A stretch of DNA of 64,000 nucleotides from Betaproteobacteria bacterium (GCA_016234745.1 JACRAR010000066.1:1-64000), one strand, 5' to 3'; positions 45,121 through 55,208 are shown, counted from the stretch's first letter. Program-made: numbers and translations. Notes: generated by a model from the sequence alone, not told the origin.

Positions 45121-46962
45121 ATGTCCAATGCACCCGTAACAGCGCGTCCGATTGAGGAGCTTGAAAGCGTCGTCATCCGCTTCGTCGGAGACTCCGGCGA
45201 TGGCATGCAACTCACCGGCACCGAGTTTTCCAAGGCAGTCGCCAAAGCCGGCCACGGTTTCGTCACTCATCCCGATTATCCGTCGGAAATCCGGGCCCCA
45301 ACCGGCACGCTGTATGGCGTCTCCGGCTATCAGATTCAATATTCCGCCGGCCAGGTTTTCACCTCCGGCGATGCGCCGGATGTCCTGGTTGCAATGAATC
45401 CCGCCGCACTCAAGACCAACCTGCCTGACGTCAAGCGCGGTGGCATCCTGATCGTCAATAACAGCGCATTTACTCCGGGCAATCTGGAAAAAGCCAAGTA
45501 CGAAAGCAACCCGCTCACCGATGGCAGCCTGCAAGGCTATCGTCTCTATCCGATCGACATCTCCGCGCTGACTGCGAGTGCCCTGCAAGACTCGGGGCTG
45601 GGCAAGAAAGAAGTAGGCATGTGCAAGAACTACTTCTCGCTGGGACTGATGATGTGCCTATACAACCGCCCGGTTGATAAGGAAATCGGCGACATCGAGA
45701 AGAAGTTCGCCAAGAAACCGCAAATCGCCGCAGCCAACATCACCGCCCTGCGTGCGGGCTATGCCTATGCCGAAGCCACCGAGATGTTCGCCGTCTCCTA
45801 CCAGATGCGCGAATCAGCGGTCAAGCCAGGCAAGTACCGCAGCATCTCCGGCAACACGGCGACTGCGCTTGGCTTTGTCGCGGCTTCGGAACTTTCCGGG
45901 GTGCCGCTGTTCATCGGCTCCTATCCGATCACGCCGGCGACCGAGATCCTGCAGGAGCTCTCCGGCCTCAAGCATTTCAATGTGACCTCGTTCCAGGCGG
46001 AAGACGAAATCGCCGGCATCTGCTCCACCATCGGCGCCGCTTATGGCGGCGCGCTGGGACTGACGACGACTTCCGGTCCGGGCATGGCGCTCAAGACCGA
46101 GGCGATGGGACTCGCGACCATCCTGGAAATCCCGATGGTGATCGTCGACGTCCAGCGCGCCGGCCCCTGCACGGGCATCCCGACCAAGACCGAGCAATCC
46201 GATCTGCTGCAGGCAGTGTATGGCCGCAATGGCGAATGCCCGATTCCGGTGATCGCCGCCAACTCGCCGGCCGATTGCTTTGATGCTGCGCTGGAAGCAA
46301 GCCGGATTGCCGTCAAATACATGACGCCAGTAATCCTGCTGACCGAAGGCGGCATTGGCCAGGCCACAGAGCCCTGGCTGATTCCCGATGTGGCCAGCTT
46401 GCCGAAAATGGAAGTCAAGTACCGCACCGACCCAAAAGATTTCAAGCCTTACGCTCGCGACGAAAATCTGGCACGCGCCTGGGTTCGTCCCGGTACGCCC
46501 GGCATGGAGCATCGCATCGGCGGTCTGGAGAAGGACTTTCTGACCGGAAACATCTCGTCAGAACCTCTCAATCATCAACGCATGTGCGAAACGCGTGCTG
46601 CAAAAGTGGCCGGCATCGCCAAGGACTTTCCGCCTTTGAAAGTCGAGGGTCCCGCGCAAGGCGAACTGCTGATGATCGGCTGGGGCAGCACCTACGGCTC
46701 GATCGCCAAGGCGTGGCAAGAAGCCAATGCAGCGGGCAAGTCGGTCGCCTTCGTCCATCTGCGCCACCTCAATCCGATGCCTGCCGATCTCGGCGACATC
46801 ATTGGCCGTTACAAGAAGATCTTGGTTCCCGAAACCAATCTGGGACAGCTCTCGAAGCTGCTGCGCGAACGCTACCTGCGCGACGTGATCCAGTTGAACA
46901 AAGTGCAGGGTAAGCCTCTCAGGGTTACCGAAATTTACGACCGCATCCTGGAATTGTGCTGA
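45121..46962 (+). CDS. korA: 2-oxoglutarate:ferredoxin oxidoreductase, fused gamma-alpha subunit
   Basis: 613 residues. Residues about 20-200 are the gamma domain (VVIRFVGDSGDGMQLTGTEF); from about 240 the alpha domain follows with the YPITPATEI motif (near 268) and TTTSGPGMALKTEAMG. This two-subunit KorAB architecture is that of 2-oxoglutarate:ferredoxin oxidoreductase, known in Thauera aromatica to supply reduced ferredoxin for benzoyl-CoA reduction. The substrate call follows the architecture, and related enzymes use other 2-oxoacids. It is the first gene of a ten-gene rightward cluster and is preceded by an FNR palindrome. Confidence 0.88.
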   Translation: MSNAPVTARPIEELESVVIRFVGDSGDGMQLTGTEFSKAVAKAGHGFVTHPDYPSEIRAPTGTLYGVSGYQIQYSAGQVFTSGDAPDVLVAMNPAALKTNLPDVKRGGILIVNNSAFTPGNLEKAKYESNPLTDGSLQGYRLYPIDISALTASALQDSGLGKKEVGMCKNYFSLGLMMCLYNRPVDKEIGDIEKKFAKKPQIAAANITALRAGYAYAEATEMFAVSYQMRESAVKPGKYRSISGNTATALGFVAASELSGVPLFIGSYPITPATEILQELSGLKHFNVTSFQAEDEIAGICSTIGAAYGGALGLTTTSGPGMALKTEAMGLATILEIPMVIVDVQRAGPCTGIPTKTEQSDLLQAVYGRNGECPIPVIAANSPADCFDAALEASRIAVKYMTPVILLTEGGIGQATEPWLIPDVASLPKMEVKYRTDPKDFKPYARDENLARAWVRPGTPGMEHRIGGLEKDFLTGNISSEPLNHQRMCETRAAKVAGIAKDFPPLKVEGPAQGELLMIGWGSTYGSIAKAWQEANAAGKSVAFVHLRHLNPMPADLGDIIGRYKKILVPETNLGQLSKLLRERYLRDVIQLNKVQGKPLRVTEIYDRILELC

Positions 46963-46969
46963 GGAATCG

Positions 46970-48282
<1,313 letters not shown>

Positions 48283-48395
48283 CAGACGCAGAGGGCTGAG
48301 GAACACTCGGCCTGGTTGGGTCGATTTATTGTTTCGTTAAACGGTGTCACGCTTTCGCTGGTCCGCCCAGGGAAAATTTAGTTGAGGTTGCCATC

Positions 48396-49394
48396 ATGCC
48401 CATTGCTGTCTCTCGCCGCCGCTTCATCACCTTCGTCGCCGCCGCTGCCGGTTTGCCGCTCCTGCTGAAAGCCGGTGGTGCCCAGGCCAGACTTGTCCGC
48501 TGGGATGGCACCGCCCTCGGCGGGCCGGCCTCGATCCAGCTTTACCACCACAATGAAAGCGTCGCGCAACAAGCCATCGCCGCAGCACTGGTCGAATTGC
48601 GGCGCCTCGAGGGTATCTTCAGCGTGTATCGTGCCGACAGTGCTATATCCCGGCTCAATCGCCAGGGCAAGCTCGATCAGGCACCCGCCGATCTGCTGAC
48701 CATGCTTCAGCGTGCGCTGTTTCTGGCGAAAATCAGCGATGGCGTTTACGATCCGACCGTCCAGCCGCTCTGGAATTTGTATTACTCGCATTTCAATGCA
48801 GCCAATCCCGATCCGGCCGGCCCTTCTGCGCAGGCACGTGACGCAGCCTTGGCGCTCGTTGATTGGCGCTCGGTCGAGGTGGATCACGCTTCCCAACGCA
48901 TTGCCTTCGCCCGTCCGGGCATGGGCCTGACCCTGAACGCCGGCGCCCAGGGCTACATCACCGACCGCGTCGCCGATCAGTTGCGCGCCCACGGCTTCGA
49001 TCGCATGCTGGTGGACATGGGTGAACCGCGTGTCTTGTCGACCAAGCCCGATGGTTCGGCCTGGCGCATCGGCATCGCCAATCCGGCCGATCGGAACGAA
49101 ACAGTCACCAGCCTCGACGTGGTCGACAAGTGCATCGCCACTTCCGGGGGCTATGGCACCATTCTCGACGAAGCGGGACGCTTCACCCACATCTTCGACA
49201 CGCGCACCGGCGCGACGGCTCCAGCCATGTCCAGCGTCTCGGTGGTAGCCGATACCGGCATGGCTGCCGACGGATTGTCCGCCACCATGCTGATGGCGCC
49301 GGTTGATAAGCGTCAGGCGATTCTCCAGGCCGGCGGCGGCGAGCAGGCGATATTCGTCACACCGCAAGGTGTCGTTGCCACGGTGAAGGCTTGA
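48396..49394 (+). CDS. apbE: FAD:protein FMN transferase (ApbE), Tat-exported
   Basis: 332 residues. The N terminus is a twin-arginine signal (SRRRFITFVAAAAGLPLLLK ending at AQA), so the enzyme works in the periplasm. The body matches ApbE: LRRLEGIFSVYRADSAISRL, LNAGAQGYITDRVADQLRAHG and CIATSGGYGTI, then HIFDTRTG near the end. ApbE attaches FMN to threonine of RnfG and RnfD. Its place 16 bp before rnfC supports a dedicated role in Rnf maturation. Confidence 0.93.
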   Translation: MPIAVSRRRFITFVAAAAGLPLLLKAGGAQARLVRWDGTALGGPASIQLYHHNESVAQQAIAAALVELRRLEGIFSVYRADSAISRLNRQGKLDQAPADLLTMLQRALFLAKISDGVYDPTVQPLWNLYYSHFNAANPDPAGPSAQARDAALALVDWRSVEVDHASQRIAFARPGMGLTLNAGAQGYITDRVADQLRAHGFDRMLVDMGEPRVLSTKPDGSAWRIGIANPADRNETVTSLDVVDKCIATSGGYGTILDEAGRFTHIFDTRTGATAPAMSSVSVVADTGMAADGLSATMLMAPVDKRQAILQAGGGEQAIFVTPQGVVATVKA

Positions 49395-49410
49395 TGAGGG
49401 GTACTGAAGG

Positions 49411-50778
49411 ATGAGTTTGTTTAGCTGGCACAAATCAGCACTTCCTACCTTCTCGCGTGGGGGCGTCCATCCCGAGGAACATAAGGGACTCACCGAGAAC
49501 CTGCCGATAGAGACTTTTATCCCGACGACCGTGTCGATACCGGTGAGTCAGAGCCTGGGTGCCCCGGCCGAACCACTGGTTGCGAAGGCGGCGATGGTGA
49601 AACGTGGCGACGTCATCGCCACAGTCCCTGGCGGCGGATTGTCTCTGCATGCGCCGATCAGCGGCATCGTCAAATCGGTGCAAACCGGCCCGCACCCGAC
49701 GCTGGTGCATGACACGACCATCACGATTCTCGCCAAGTCGGCCGAAGGCGACCCTGAATTTGCCGAGCAACCCGGCTGGCAGACGCTGGCCATCCCGCAG
49801 ATGCTCGATCGCATCAAGGAAGCCGGTGTCGTCGGTCTGGGCGGAGCGGCCTTCCCCACCTATCGCAAGCTCATGCTGCCGAAGGATGCCAAGGTAGATA
49901 CGCTGGTCATCAACGGTTCGGAATGCGAACCCTACCTGACTTGCGATTACCGGGTGATGCTGGAAGAAAGCGAGCGGGTGGTTCTCGGCTCCTGGGTGAT
50001 CGCAAAGATTATCGGCGTGAAGAACTGCGTCATCGGCATCGAATCGAACAAACAGCCGGCGGCCGAACAAATGCGCAAGACCATTGCCGCACTCGGCATG
50101 GAAGCGATGGACCCGGCGGTAAAGATGAGCGTGGTCGTGACGGAAACCAAATATCCGCAGGGTTCGGAAAAGCAGCTTGTGCAATCGCTGACGGGTCGCC
50201 TGGTGCCCAAGGGCGGACTGCCGCTGCATGTCGGCGTGGTGGTGCAAAACGTCGCCACTGCCGTGGCCTGCCTCGACGCAGTGCGCAATCGCAAGCCGGT
50301 CATCGAGCGCGTGCTGACCGTGTCCGGTGCCGGCATCAAGAACCCGAAGAACCTGCGGGTGCCGATCGGCACCTCGGTCGAGGACATCATCCTCCACTGC
50401 GGTGGCTACAACGGCGACGTGGTCAAGATCCTGTTTGGCGGCCCGATGATGGGGCGCACGATTGCCGATCTGGACGTTTCCGTGACTAAAGGCACCAGCG
50501 GTCTGCTCTTCCTGACTGAGGCCGAGACCAATCTCAACAGTTATCAGCCCTGCATTTCCTGTGGCGAATGCCTGGATGCCTGCCCGATGGGACTGGAGCC
50601 GAATCGCGTTTCACAATACATCGAGGTCAACCGTCCCCTGGAGACCGAACAATTCGGCGTCAAGGAATGTTTCGAGTGCGGCTGCTGTTCCTACAGTTGC
50701 CCGTCCCATCGCCCCCTCGTGCAATTCATGCAGGTGGCCAAGGCGGCCTATCGTCGTCAGGAGAGGAAAGCAAAATGA
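49411..50778 (+). CDS. rnfC: Ion-translocating oxidoreductase subunit RnfC
   Basis: 455 residues. RnfC is the NADH/FMN-binding peripheral subunit. GLGGAAFPTYRKLMLPKDAK and INGSECEPYLTCDYRVMLEE are the NuoF-like nucleotide sites; two [4Fe-4S] motifs lie near 380 and 419 (CISCGECLDACPMGLEPN, CFECGCCSYSCPSHRPL). It lacks the long Ala/Lys-rich tail of E. coli RsxC (about 740 aa), which is the clostridial form. It is the first rnf gene, in the order C-D-G-E-A-B. Confidence 0.95.
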   Translation: MSLFSWHKSALPTFSRGGVHPEEHKGLTENLPIETFIPTTVSIPVSQSLGAPAEPLVAKAAMVKRGDVIATVPGGGLSLHAPISGIVKSVQTGPHPTLVHDTTITILAKSAEGDPEFAEQPGWQTLAIPQMLDRIKEAGVVGLGGAAFPTYRKLMLPKDAKVDTLVINGSECEPYLTCDYRVMLEESERVVLGSWVIAKIIGVKNCVIGIESNKQPAAEQMRKTIAALGMEAMDPAVKMSVVVTETKYPQGSEKQLVQSLTGRLVPKGGLPLHVGVVVQNVATAVACLDAVRNRKPVIERVLTVSGAGIKNPKNLRVPIGTSVEDIILHCGGYNGDVVKILFGGPMMGRTIADLDVSVTKGTSGLLFLTEAETNLNSYQPCISCGECLDACPMGLEPNRVSQYIEVNRPLETEQFGVKECFECGCCSYSCPSHRPLVQFMQVAKAAYRRQERKAK

Positions 50779-51776
50779 GCGACGAATCTGACAAGCCCGC
50801 CAACCCGCTCCATCTGCATCTTTCCAGCGGTCCGCACATTTTCTCGGGCCGCTCGACCGCCCAGATCATGTGGATGGTCAACCTCTCGCTGCTGCCGGCG
50901 CTGCTCTGGGCCTGGGCAGTGTTCGGCTGGGCGGTGCTCGCCATCACCCTGTCCTCGATACTCGGTTGCGTCATCGCCGAGTACGCCGTTTGCCGCATCG
51001 CCAAGACCGCCTCGACCATCGCAGACGGTTCGGCAGTCTGCTCCGGCCTGCTGCTCGCGTACACCCTGCCACCTGGCATGCCGATCTGGATGCCTTTCAT
51101 CGGCGGCATGCTGGCGCTGATTTTCACCAAGGGGATATTCGGCGGGCTCGGCTACAACATCTTCAACGTGGCGCTGGTGGGTCGCGCCATGATGATGGCC
51201 ACGTTCCCGGTGGAGATGACCACGCGTTGGCTGACCCCTGCCCTCGGCAAGGCGGACGCCGTCTCCGCAGCCACGTTTCTGGGGCAGATCAAGCTCGGCG
51301 GCCAGGAGGCTCTGACAAAGATGCTGGCGGCGCTTCCCGACGGCGGCCAACTCTGGTTTGAGTTCTTCCTCGGCATGCGCGCCGGCTCGATCGGCGAAGT
51401 GTCGGTGCTGATGATCCTGCTGGGTGCGGCCTTCTTGCTCTGGAAGGGCATCATCAAACTCTACATTCCGCTCTCCATCCTGGTCGGCGTCGCGTTGATG
51501 GCGCCCTTCTCGCCGGCTCCGGCGATCTACATGCTGTCCGGGGGATTGTGGCTGGGCGCCTTCTTCATGGCGACCGATTATGTGACCAGCCCGACGCAGC
51601 CCCGCGGCCAGATCATCTTCGGCTTGGGGATAGGGCTCTTGACCGGCATCATCCGCAACTGGGGCGGCTACCCTGAAGGCATCTGCTACGCGATCATGCT
51701 CATGAACATTCTTACCCCGGCGCTCAACGACTGGTTCCGACCCAAGCGCCTCACTGCTGGTGGAGCACCGTCATGA
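50775..51776 (+). CDS. rnfD: Ion-translocating oxidoreductase subunit RnfD
   Basis: 333 residues from the ATG at 50775, overlapping rnfC by 4 bp. It is an integral membrane protein with about nine hydrophobic helices; the loop with ADAVSAATFLGQIK corresponds to the region carrying the covalently bound FMN threonine (S-A/G-A-T). Matching family segments include FGGLGYNIFNVALVGRAMMM and FFMATDYVTSPTQPRGQIIF. The SAAT sequence departs from the usual SGAT. Confidence 0.94.
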   Translation: MSDESDKPANPLHLHLSSGPHIFSGRSTAQIMWMVNLSLLPALLWAWAVFGWAVLAITLSSILGCVIAEYAVCRIAKTASTIADGSAVCSGLLLAYTLPPGMPIWMPFIGGMLALIFTKGIFGGLGYNIFNVALVGRAMMMATFPVEMTTRWLTPALGKADAVSAATFLGQIKLGGQEALTKMLAALPDGGQLWFEFFLGMRAGSIGEVSVLMILLGAAFLLWKGIIKLYIPLSILVGVALMAPFSPAPAIYMLSGGLWLGAFFMATDYVTSPTQPRGQIIFGLGIGLLTGIIRNWGGYPEGICYAIMLMNILTPALNDWFRPKRLTAGGAPS

Positions 51777-52666
51777 CCTGCATACCCGGCAAACCGGTCG
51801 TAGACCAGGCGCCGCCCAGCGCGCGCGAAATGATGATTATCGCCATCGGCCTCACCGCGGTGTGTCTGGTCGCGGCGATGATCCTCGGCGGACTGTATTT
51901 CTTCACCCAGCCGGCCAAGGAACACAACCTGCACATGCGCGAGGAGGCCATGATCCGCGGCCTGCTCGGCTTGACGCCCCAAGCCAGGATCCAGGAAGTC
52001 AGACGCTACCTGAAGCGCGAGGGCAAGGACGTGCAGGTCATCTACCTGACCGGCAAGAAGCTCGCGCAACTGGAACTGGACGGCAAGGAAGTTGCCGCCC
52101 TGGACGTGCCGAACGATGTCGCCATCGCGGGCGCTGCCGAGATCAAGGACGAATGGGTGAAGACCCAGGTCAAGGTTTCCAACCCCGAGCACCTCAAGTA
52201 CGCCGGCCGCTTCTTCGTCGGCATTGAAGGAACGCAGCCGGTTGGCTACGTCGTCGAGGGCGTCACTCTGGGCTTCAAGACCTGGATACGTTTCTTCATG
52301 GCCATCGACTCGGCCTTCACCATACAGGGCGTGGAGATCATCGAGCACGAGGAAGACCCCGGCCTGGGCGCCGAGATCGTGCAACGCTACTTCAAGAACC
52401 AGTTCGCCGGCAGGAGCTTCGAGGACATCGAAAAGATCTCGGTCACCAAGGACCCGCTGCCCAAGGAATGGCAGCTTGCGCTGGAGCAACTCGGCGACAT
52501 GCCGTTCCGTCCCTGGCTGGAGAAACATCGCGAGATGCTGCCGAAGAATCCGAACATCTACGCGATCACCGGATCGACCATCAGCAGCACGGCGGTCACC
52601 GTCGGCATCAAGACTGCCCTCGGCAACTTCCGCAAACGCATGAACATCGTGGGGAATTATCTATGA
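51773..52666 (+). CDS. rnfG: Ion-translocating oxidoreductase subunit RnfG
   Basis: 297 residues, longer than E. coli RsxG (about 206). One N-terminal membrane helix (about 21-45) is followed by a periplasmic FMN-binding domain ending near ITGSTISSTAVTVGIKTAL, where the threonine of the family's SGAT motif (here TGST) would carry FMN. VEGVTLGFKTWIRFFMAI and GAEIVQRYFKNQFAG fit the domain. It overlaps rnfD by 4 bp. The stop is followed by a short inserted element before rnfE. Confidence 0.9.
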   Translation: MTCIPGKPVVDQAPPSAREMMIIAIGLTAVCLVAAMILGGLYFFTQPAKEHNLHMREEAMIRGLLGLTPQARIQEVRRYLKREGKDVQVIYLTGKKLAQLELDGKEVAALDVPNDVAIAGAAEIKDEWVKTQVKVSNPEHLKYAGRFFVGIEGTQPVGYVVEGVTLGFKTWIRFFMAIDSAFTIQGVEIIEHEEDPGLGAEIVQRYFKNQFAGRSFEDIEKISVTKDPLPKEWQLALEQLGDMPFRPWLEKHREMLPKNPNIYAITGSTISSTAVTVGIKTALGNFRKRMNIVGNYL

Positions 52667-52667
52667 G

Positions 52668-52788
52668 CGCCGCCCGATTCGCTGCCAAACTCGCCGCCCG
52701 AAGGGCGGCGCAGCCAGCACACGGAGTCCCGCAGGGACGAACCACCGTCACCCCCTGCCGTGGGCAGGGGGCTGGGGGGAGGGCAGTG
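52668..52788. mobile_element. 121-bp hairpin-rich insertion with 7-bp target duplication between rnfG and rnfE
   Basis: CTATGAG occurs at 52661-52667 (spanning the rnfG stop) and at 52789-52795 (spanning the rnfE start), like a target-site duplication. The DNA between contains three perfect hairpins: 52692-52710 (8-bp arms, CGCCGCCC), 52726-52738 (5-bp arms, GTCCC) and 52751-52771 (9-bp arms, CCCCCTGCC). It ends in GGGGGGAGGG, which provides the ribosome site for rnfE. It encodes no credible protein. A REP/MITE-like element is likely. Confidence 0.6.
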
Positions 52789-52790
52789 CT

Positions 52791-53435
52791 ATGAGTGAGC
52801 ATCGCACGCCGCCACCCGTATCGACCATGCTCATGCGTGGCCTGTTCGAGGAAAACCCGATTTTCCGGTTGGCCCTGAGTCTATGCCCGGCTGTGGCAGT
52901 GACCACAGCCGTGAAAAACGGACTGATGCTCGGCGTCGCCGTGCTGGTGGTGCAGGTGCTGTCGAGCATGTCCGGTTCCCTGGTCAAGCACATCATCAAC
53001 CCGAAGATCCGCATTCCGGTGTTCACCCTGCTTATCGCCATCTGGGTGAGCGCCATGGACATGATCCTGGCCGCCTATTTCGCTGACGTGTACCAGCAGG
53101 TTGGACTGTACGTGAAACTGATCGTTGCCTTCGCCATCATCATCTCGCGCATGGAACTCTTCTCCATGAAGCACAGCGTCGTGCCCTGCTTCTGGGATGG
53201 TCTGGGGATGGGTCTGGGCTTCCTGGTCGGCCTGGTGCTGGCCGGTGCCTTCCGCGAATTGCTGGGCAGCGGCAGCATCTTTGGCATCGCCGTGCTGCCG
53301 TTCAAACCTCTGCTGCTGGTTGTGTTGCCGGCCGGCGGCTTTTTCACGATTGGCCTGATCATGGCCTTGTTCAATTGGGTCGACATCAAGCGGGGCCACA
53401 AGCTGCCCGCGGGCGGAGGAGGAGCACATGGCTGA
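52791..53435 (+). CDS. rnfE: Ion-translocating oxidoreductase subunit RnfE
   Basis: 214 residues with about six membrane helices. The family core starts RGLFEENPIFRLALSLCPAV and includes KIRIPVFTLLIAIWVSAMDM and the FRELLGSGSIFG segment; the paired cysteine (LCPAV) is the membrane [2Fe-2S]-type ligand in Rnf/Nqr. The Shine-Dalgarno lies in the inserted element. It overlaps rnfA by 8 bp. Confidence 0.94.
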   Translation: MSEHRTPPPVSTMLMRGLFEENPIFRLALSLCPAVAVTTAVKNGLMLGVAVLVVQVLSSMSGSLVKHIINPKIRIPVFTLLIAIWVSAMDMILAAYFADVYQQVGLYVKLIVAFAIIISRMELFSMKHSVVPCFWDGLGMGLGFLVGLVLAGAFRELLGSGSIFGIAVLPFKPLLLVVLPAGGFFTIGLIMALFNWVDIKRGHKLPAGGGGAHG

Positions 53436-54255
53436 TGCAAAAGTAGTCTCACCCCACGAGATCCTGGTCGAGGGCGCGCTGCCCGCCGATGCGACGGCGA
53501 TACGCCTGGTGCGCAGTTCGGACGCGGACATTCCGCTGGCTGTGGTTTCCGTCAAGCCGGCGGCACAACCCAACAGTTTCACACTGACCACCGCCGAAAC
53601 ACTTAACAAGCAGGACCACTACCAGTTGACGGCCAAGGGCGTCGACCAGCCTTGGGAAATCGCACCGTCGCCGCTGGCCATGGTGATCTCGGTGATTATC
53701 GGCTCGGCGCTGATCAACAATTTCGTGTTCACCCGCTACCTCGGCTTGTGCGTATTCTTCGGAGTCAGCAAGAACAAGGACACCGCGATCGGCATGGGCG
53801 TCACCTTCACCATCGTCGGCCTGCTCTCCGGAATGATCTCCTGGACGCTCAACACCTTTGCCCTCGAGCCGCTGCGGCTGGAGTTCATGCAGATCATCGC
53901 CTTCATCGGCATCGTCGCCTGCCTGGTGCAGGCCACCGACCTGATCCTGAAGAAGGTGAACCCTGTCCTGCACAAGAAGTTCGGCATCTACCTGGTGCTG
54001 ATCACCACCAACTGCATCATCCTGGCAGTACCCTTGCTCAATGCGACCAGCGGCGCGACGTTTTTGCAGGCCCTTGGGCTGTCGCTGGGCGCCGGTCTCG
54101 GCTTCGCCCTGGCCCTGTTCCTGATGAGCTGCGCCATCGAGAAAGTGAACATGGCGCCGGTGCCGCTGGTGTTCAAGGGACTGCCCGTCGCCTTCATCAT
54201 CGCCGGCCTGTTCGCCTTGAGCTTTCTCGGTTTCTCCGGCCTGAAGGTAGCATAA
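53428..54255 (+). CDS. rnfA: RnfA with an additional N-terminal soluble domain
   Basis: 275 residues, against about 193 for normal RnfA. The canonical membrane part begins near residue 85 (MVISVIIGSALINNFVFTRY, LGLCVFFGVSKNKDTAIGMG) and has six helices with the paired Cys. The first 80 residues are hydrophilic and beta-rich (KVVSPHEILVEGALPADATA, NSFTLTTAETLNKQDHYQLT), resembling an immunoglobulin-like or early-set domain. The start at 53428 has an excellent GGAGGAGGAG ribosome site, while the internal ATG at 53680 has none, so the extension is probably translated. Its role is unknown. Confidence 0.9.
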   Translation: MADAKVVSPHEILVEGALPADATAIRLVRSSDADIPLAVVSVKPAAQPNSFTLTTAETLNKQDHYQLTAKGVDQPWEIAPSPLAMVISVIIGSALINNFVFTRYLGLCVFFGVSKNKDTAIGMGVTFTIVGLLSGMISWTLNTFALEPLRLEFMQIIAFIGIVACLVQATDLILKKVNPVLHKKFGIYLVLITTNCIILAVPLLNATSGATFLQALGLSLGAGLGFALALFLMSCAIEKVNMAPVPLVFKGLPVAFIIAGLFALSFLGFSGLKVA

Positions 54256-54259
54256 CGCC

Positions 54260-55165
54260 ATGGACCTCCTACACGTTGCAATCTGGGGCGTCCTTGTCTT
54301 CACGACGCTTGGCCTGTTTTTCGGCATCGCACTGGCCAGCGCGGCACGCAAATTCCATGTGCCGGTCAATCCGCTGGTCGAGGAAGTGCGCGAGAACCTG
54401 CCGTCCGCCAACTGCGGCGCCTGCGGCTTCGCCGGCTGCCAGACCTACGCGGAGAAGGTCGTTGAAGACGAGGGTGTCTCGCCGTCCCTGTGCACTCCGG
54501 GGGGCAAGGTGGTCGCCATCGACATTTCCCGGCTCACCAACAAGACCATGGGGGAAATCAAGGAAGTGGTGGCCATGCTGCGCTGCTCGGGTGCCGATTC
54601 GGTGGCCAGACAACAAGCCGAGTACGACGGCATCCACACCTGCCTTGGCGCCAGCCTGGCGTTTGGCGGCTCCAAGGCCTGCAAATACGGCTGCCTGGGT
54701 TTGGGCGACTGCGTGCGCGTCTGCAATTTCGACGCCATGAAGATCAGCGACCAGGGCATCGTCGAGATCGACTACAACAAGTGCACCGGCTGCGGCGTCT
54801 GCCTCGATGTCTGTCCGAAAGACTGCCTCATCAGCTACCCGCGCGCCTACCGCGTCGCGCTGACCTGCCAGTCGAAAGGCAAGGGCAAGGCGGTCAAGGA
54901 CACCTGCACCGTCGGCTGCGTCCAGTGCCAGGCCTGCATCAAGGAATGTCCAGCCAAGGCGATCAGCATGGCCGATGGGATTTTGAACATCGACCACGTT
55001 GCCTGTCTGGCCTATGGCCCGAGCTGCAACGAAATCTGCGTCACGGTCTGCCCCACCGACATCATTCACCACCCTGGCCAAGAGCCCGACGCCAACAAGC
55101 CCAAGCCGAAGAAAGTCGCGAAAGCCAAGGCGGAGGAAAGCACCACCGCTGACGCCAGCGCCTGA
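54260..55165 (+). CDS. rnfB: Multi-cluster RnfB subunit
   Basis: 301 residues. One N-terminal membrane helix (about 5-27) is followed by the 4Fe-S domain motif NCGACGFAGCQTYAEKVVED and further cysteine groups: CKYGCLGLGDCVRVC, CTGCGVCLDVCPKDC, CVQCQACIKECPAK and CLAYGPSCNEICVTVCP. That suggests about five [4Fe-4S] clusters, like the long RnfB of Clostridium/Acetobacterium, not the ~190-aa form of E. coli. It ends with a Lys/Ala tail. It accepts electrons from or gives them to ferredoxin. Confidence 0.93.
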   Translation: MDLLHVAIWGVLVFTTLGLFFGIALASAARKFHVPVNPLVEEVRENLPSANCGACGFAGCQTYAEKVVEDEGVSPSLCTPGGKVVAIDISRLTNKTMGEIKEVVAMLRCSGADSVARQQAEYDGIHTCLGASLAFGGSKACKYGCLGLGDCVRVCNFDAMKISDQGIVEIDYNKCTGCGVCLDVCPKDCLISYPRAYRVALTCQSKGKGKAVKDTCTVGCVQCQACIKECPAKAISMADGILNIDHVACLAYGPSCNEICVTVCPTDIIHHPGQEPDANKPKPKKVAKAKAEESTTADASA

Positions 55166-55172
55166 TCGTTTC

Positions 55173-55208
55173 GAACCGCCAGGATCCGGCACATCAGGGC
55201 GCCGGTTC
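55173..55208 (+). terminator. Possible terminator after the rnf operon
   Basis: GAACCG (55173-55178) pairs with CGGTTC (55203-55208), followed by TTTCTT. The 24-base loop is long, and the right arm lies in the last codons of the convergent ankyrin gene. Weak evidence; it could end both transcripts. Confidence 0.25.

Noticed and set aside
52663-52794. Short frame starting at the ATGA of the rnfG stop as a 43-residue gene
   Set aside because: It is made of the hairpin-rich inserted element, with Arg/Ala/Gly composition and no similarity; more likely the former rnfE start context.
53680-54255. Canonical-length RnfA starting at the internal ATG
   Set aside because: No ribosome site there, while 53428 has a strong one and overlaps rnfE in the usual way.
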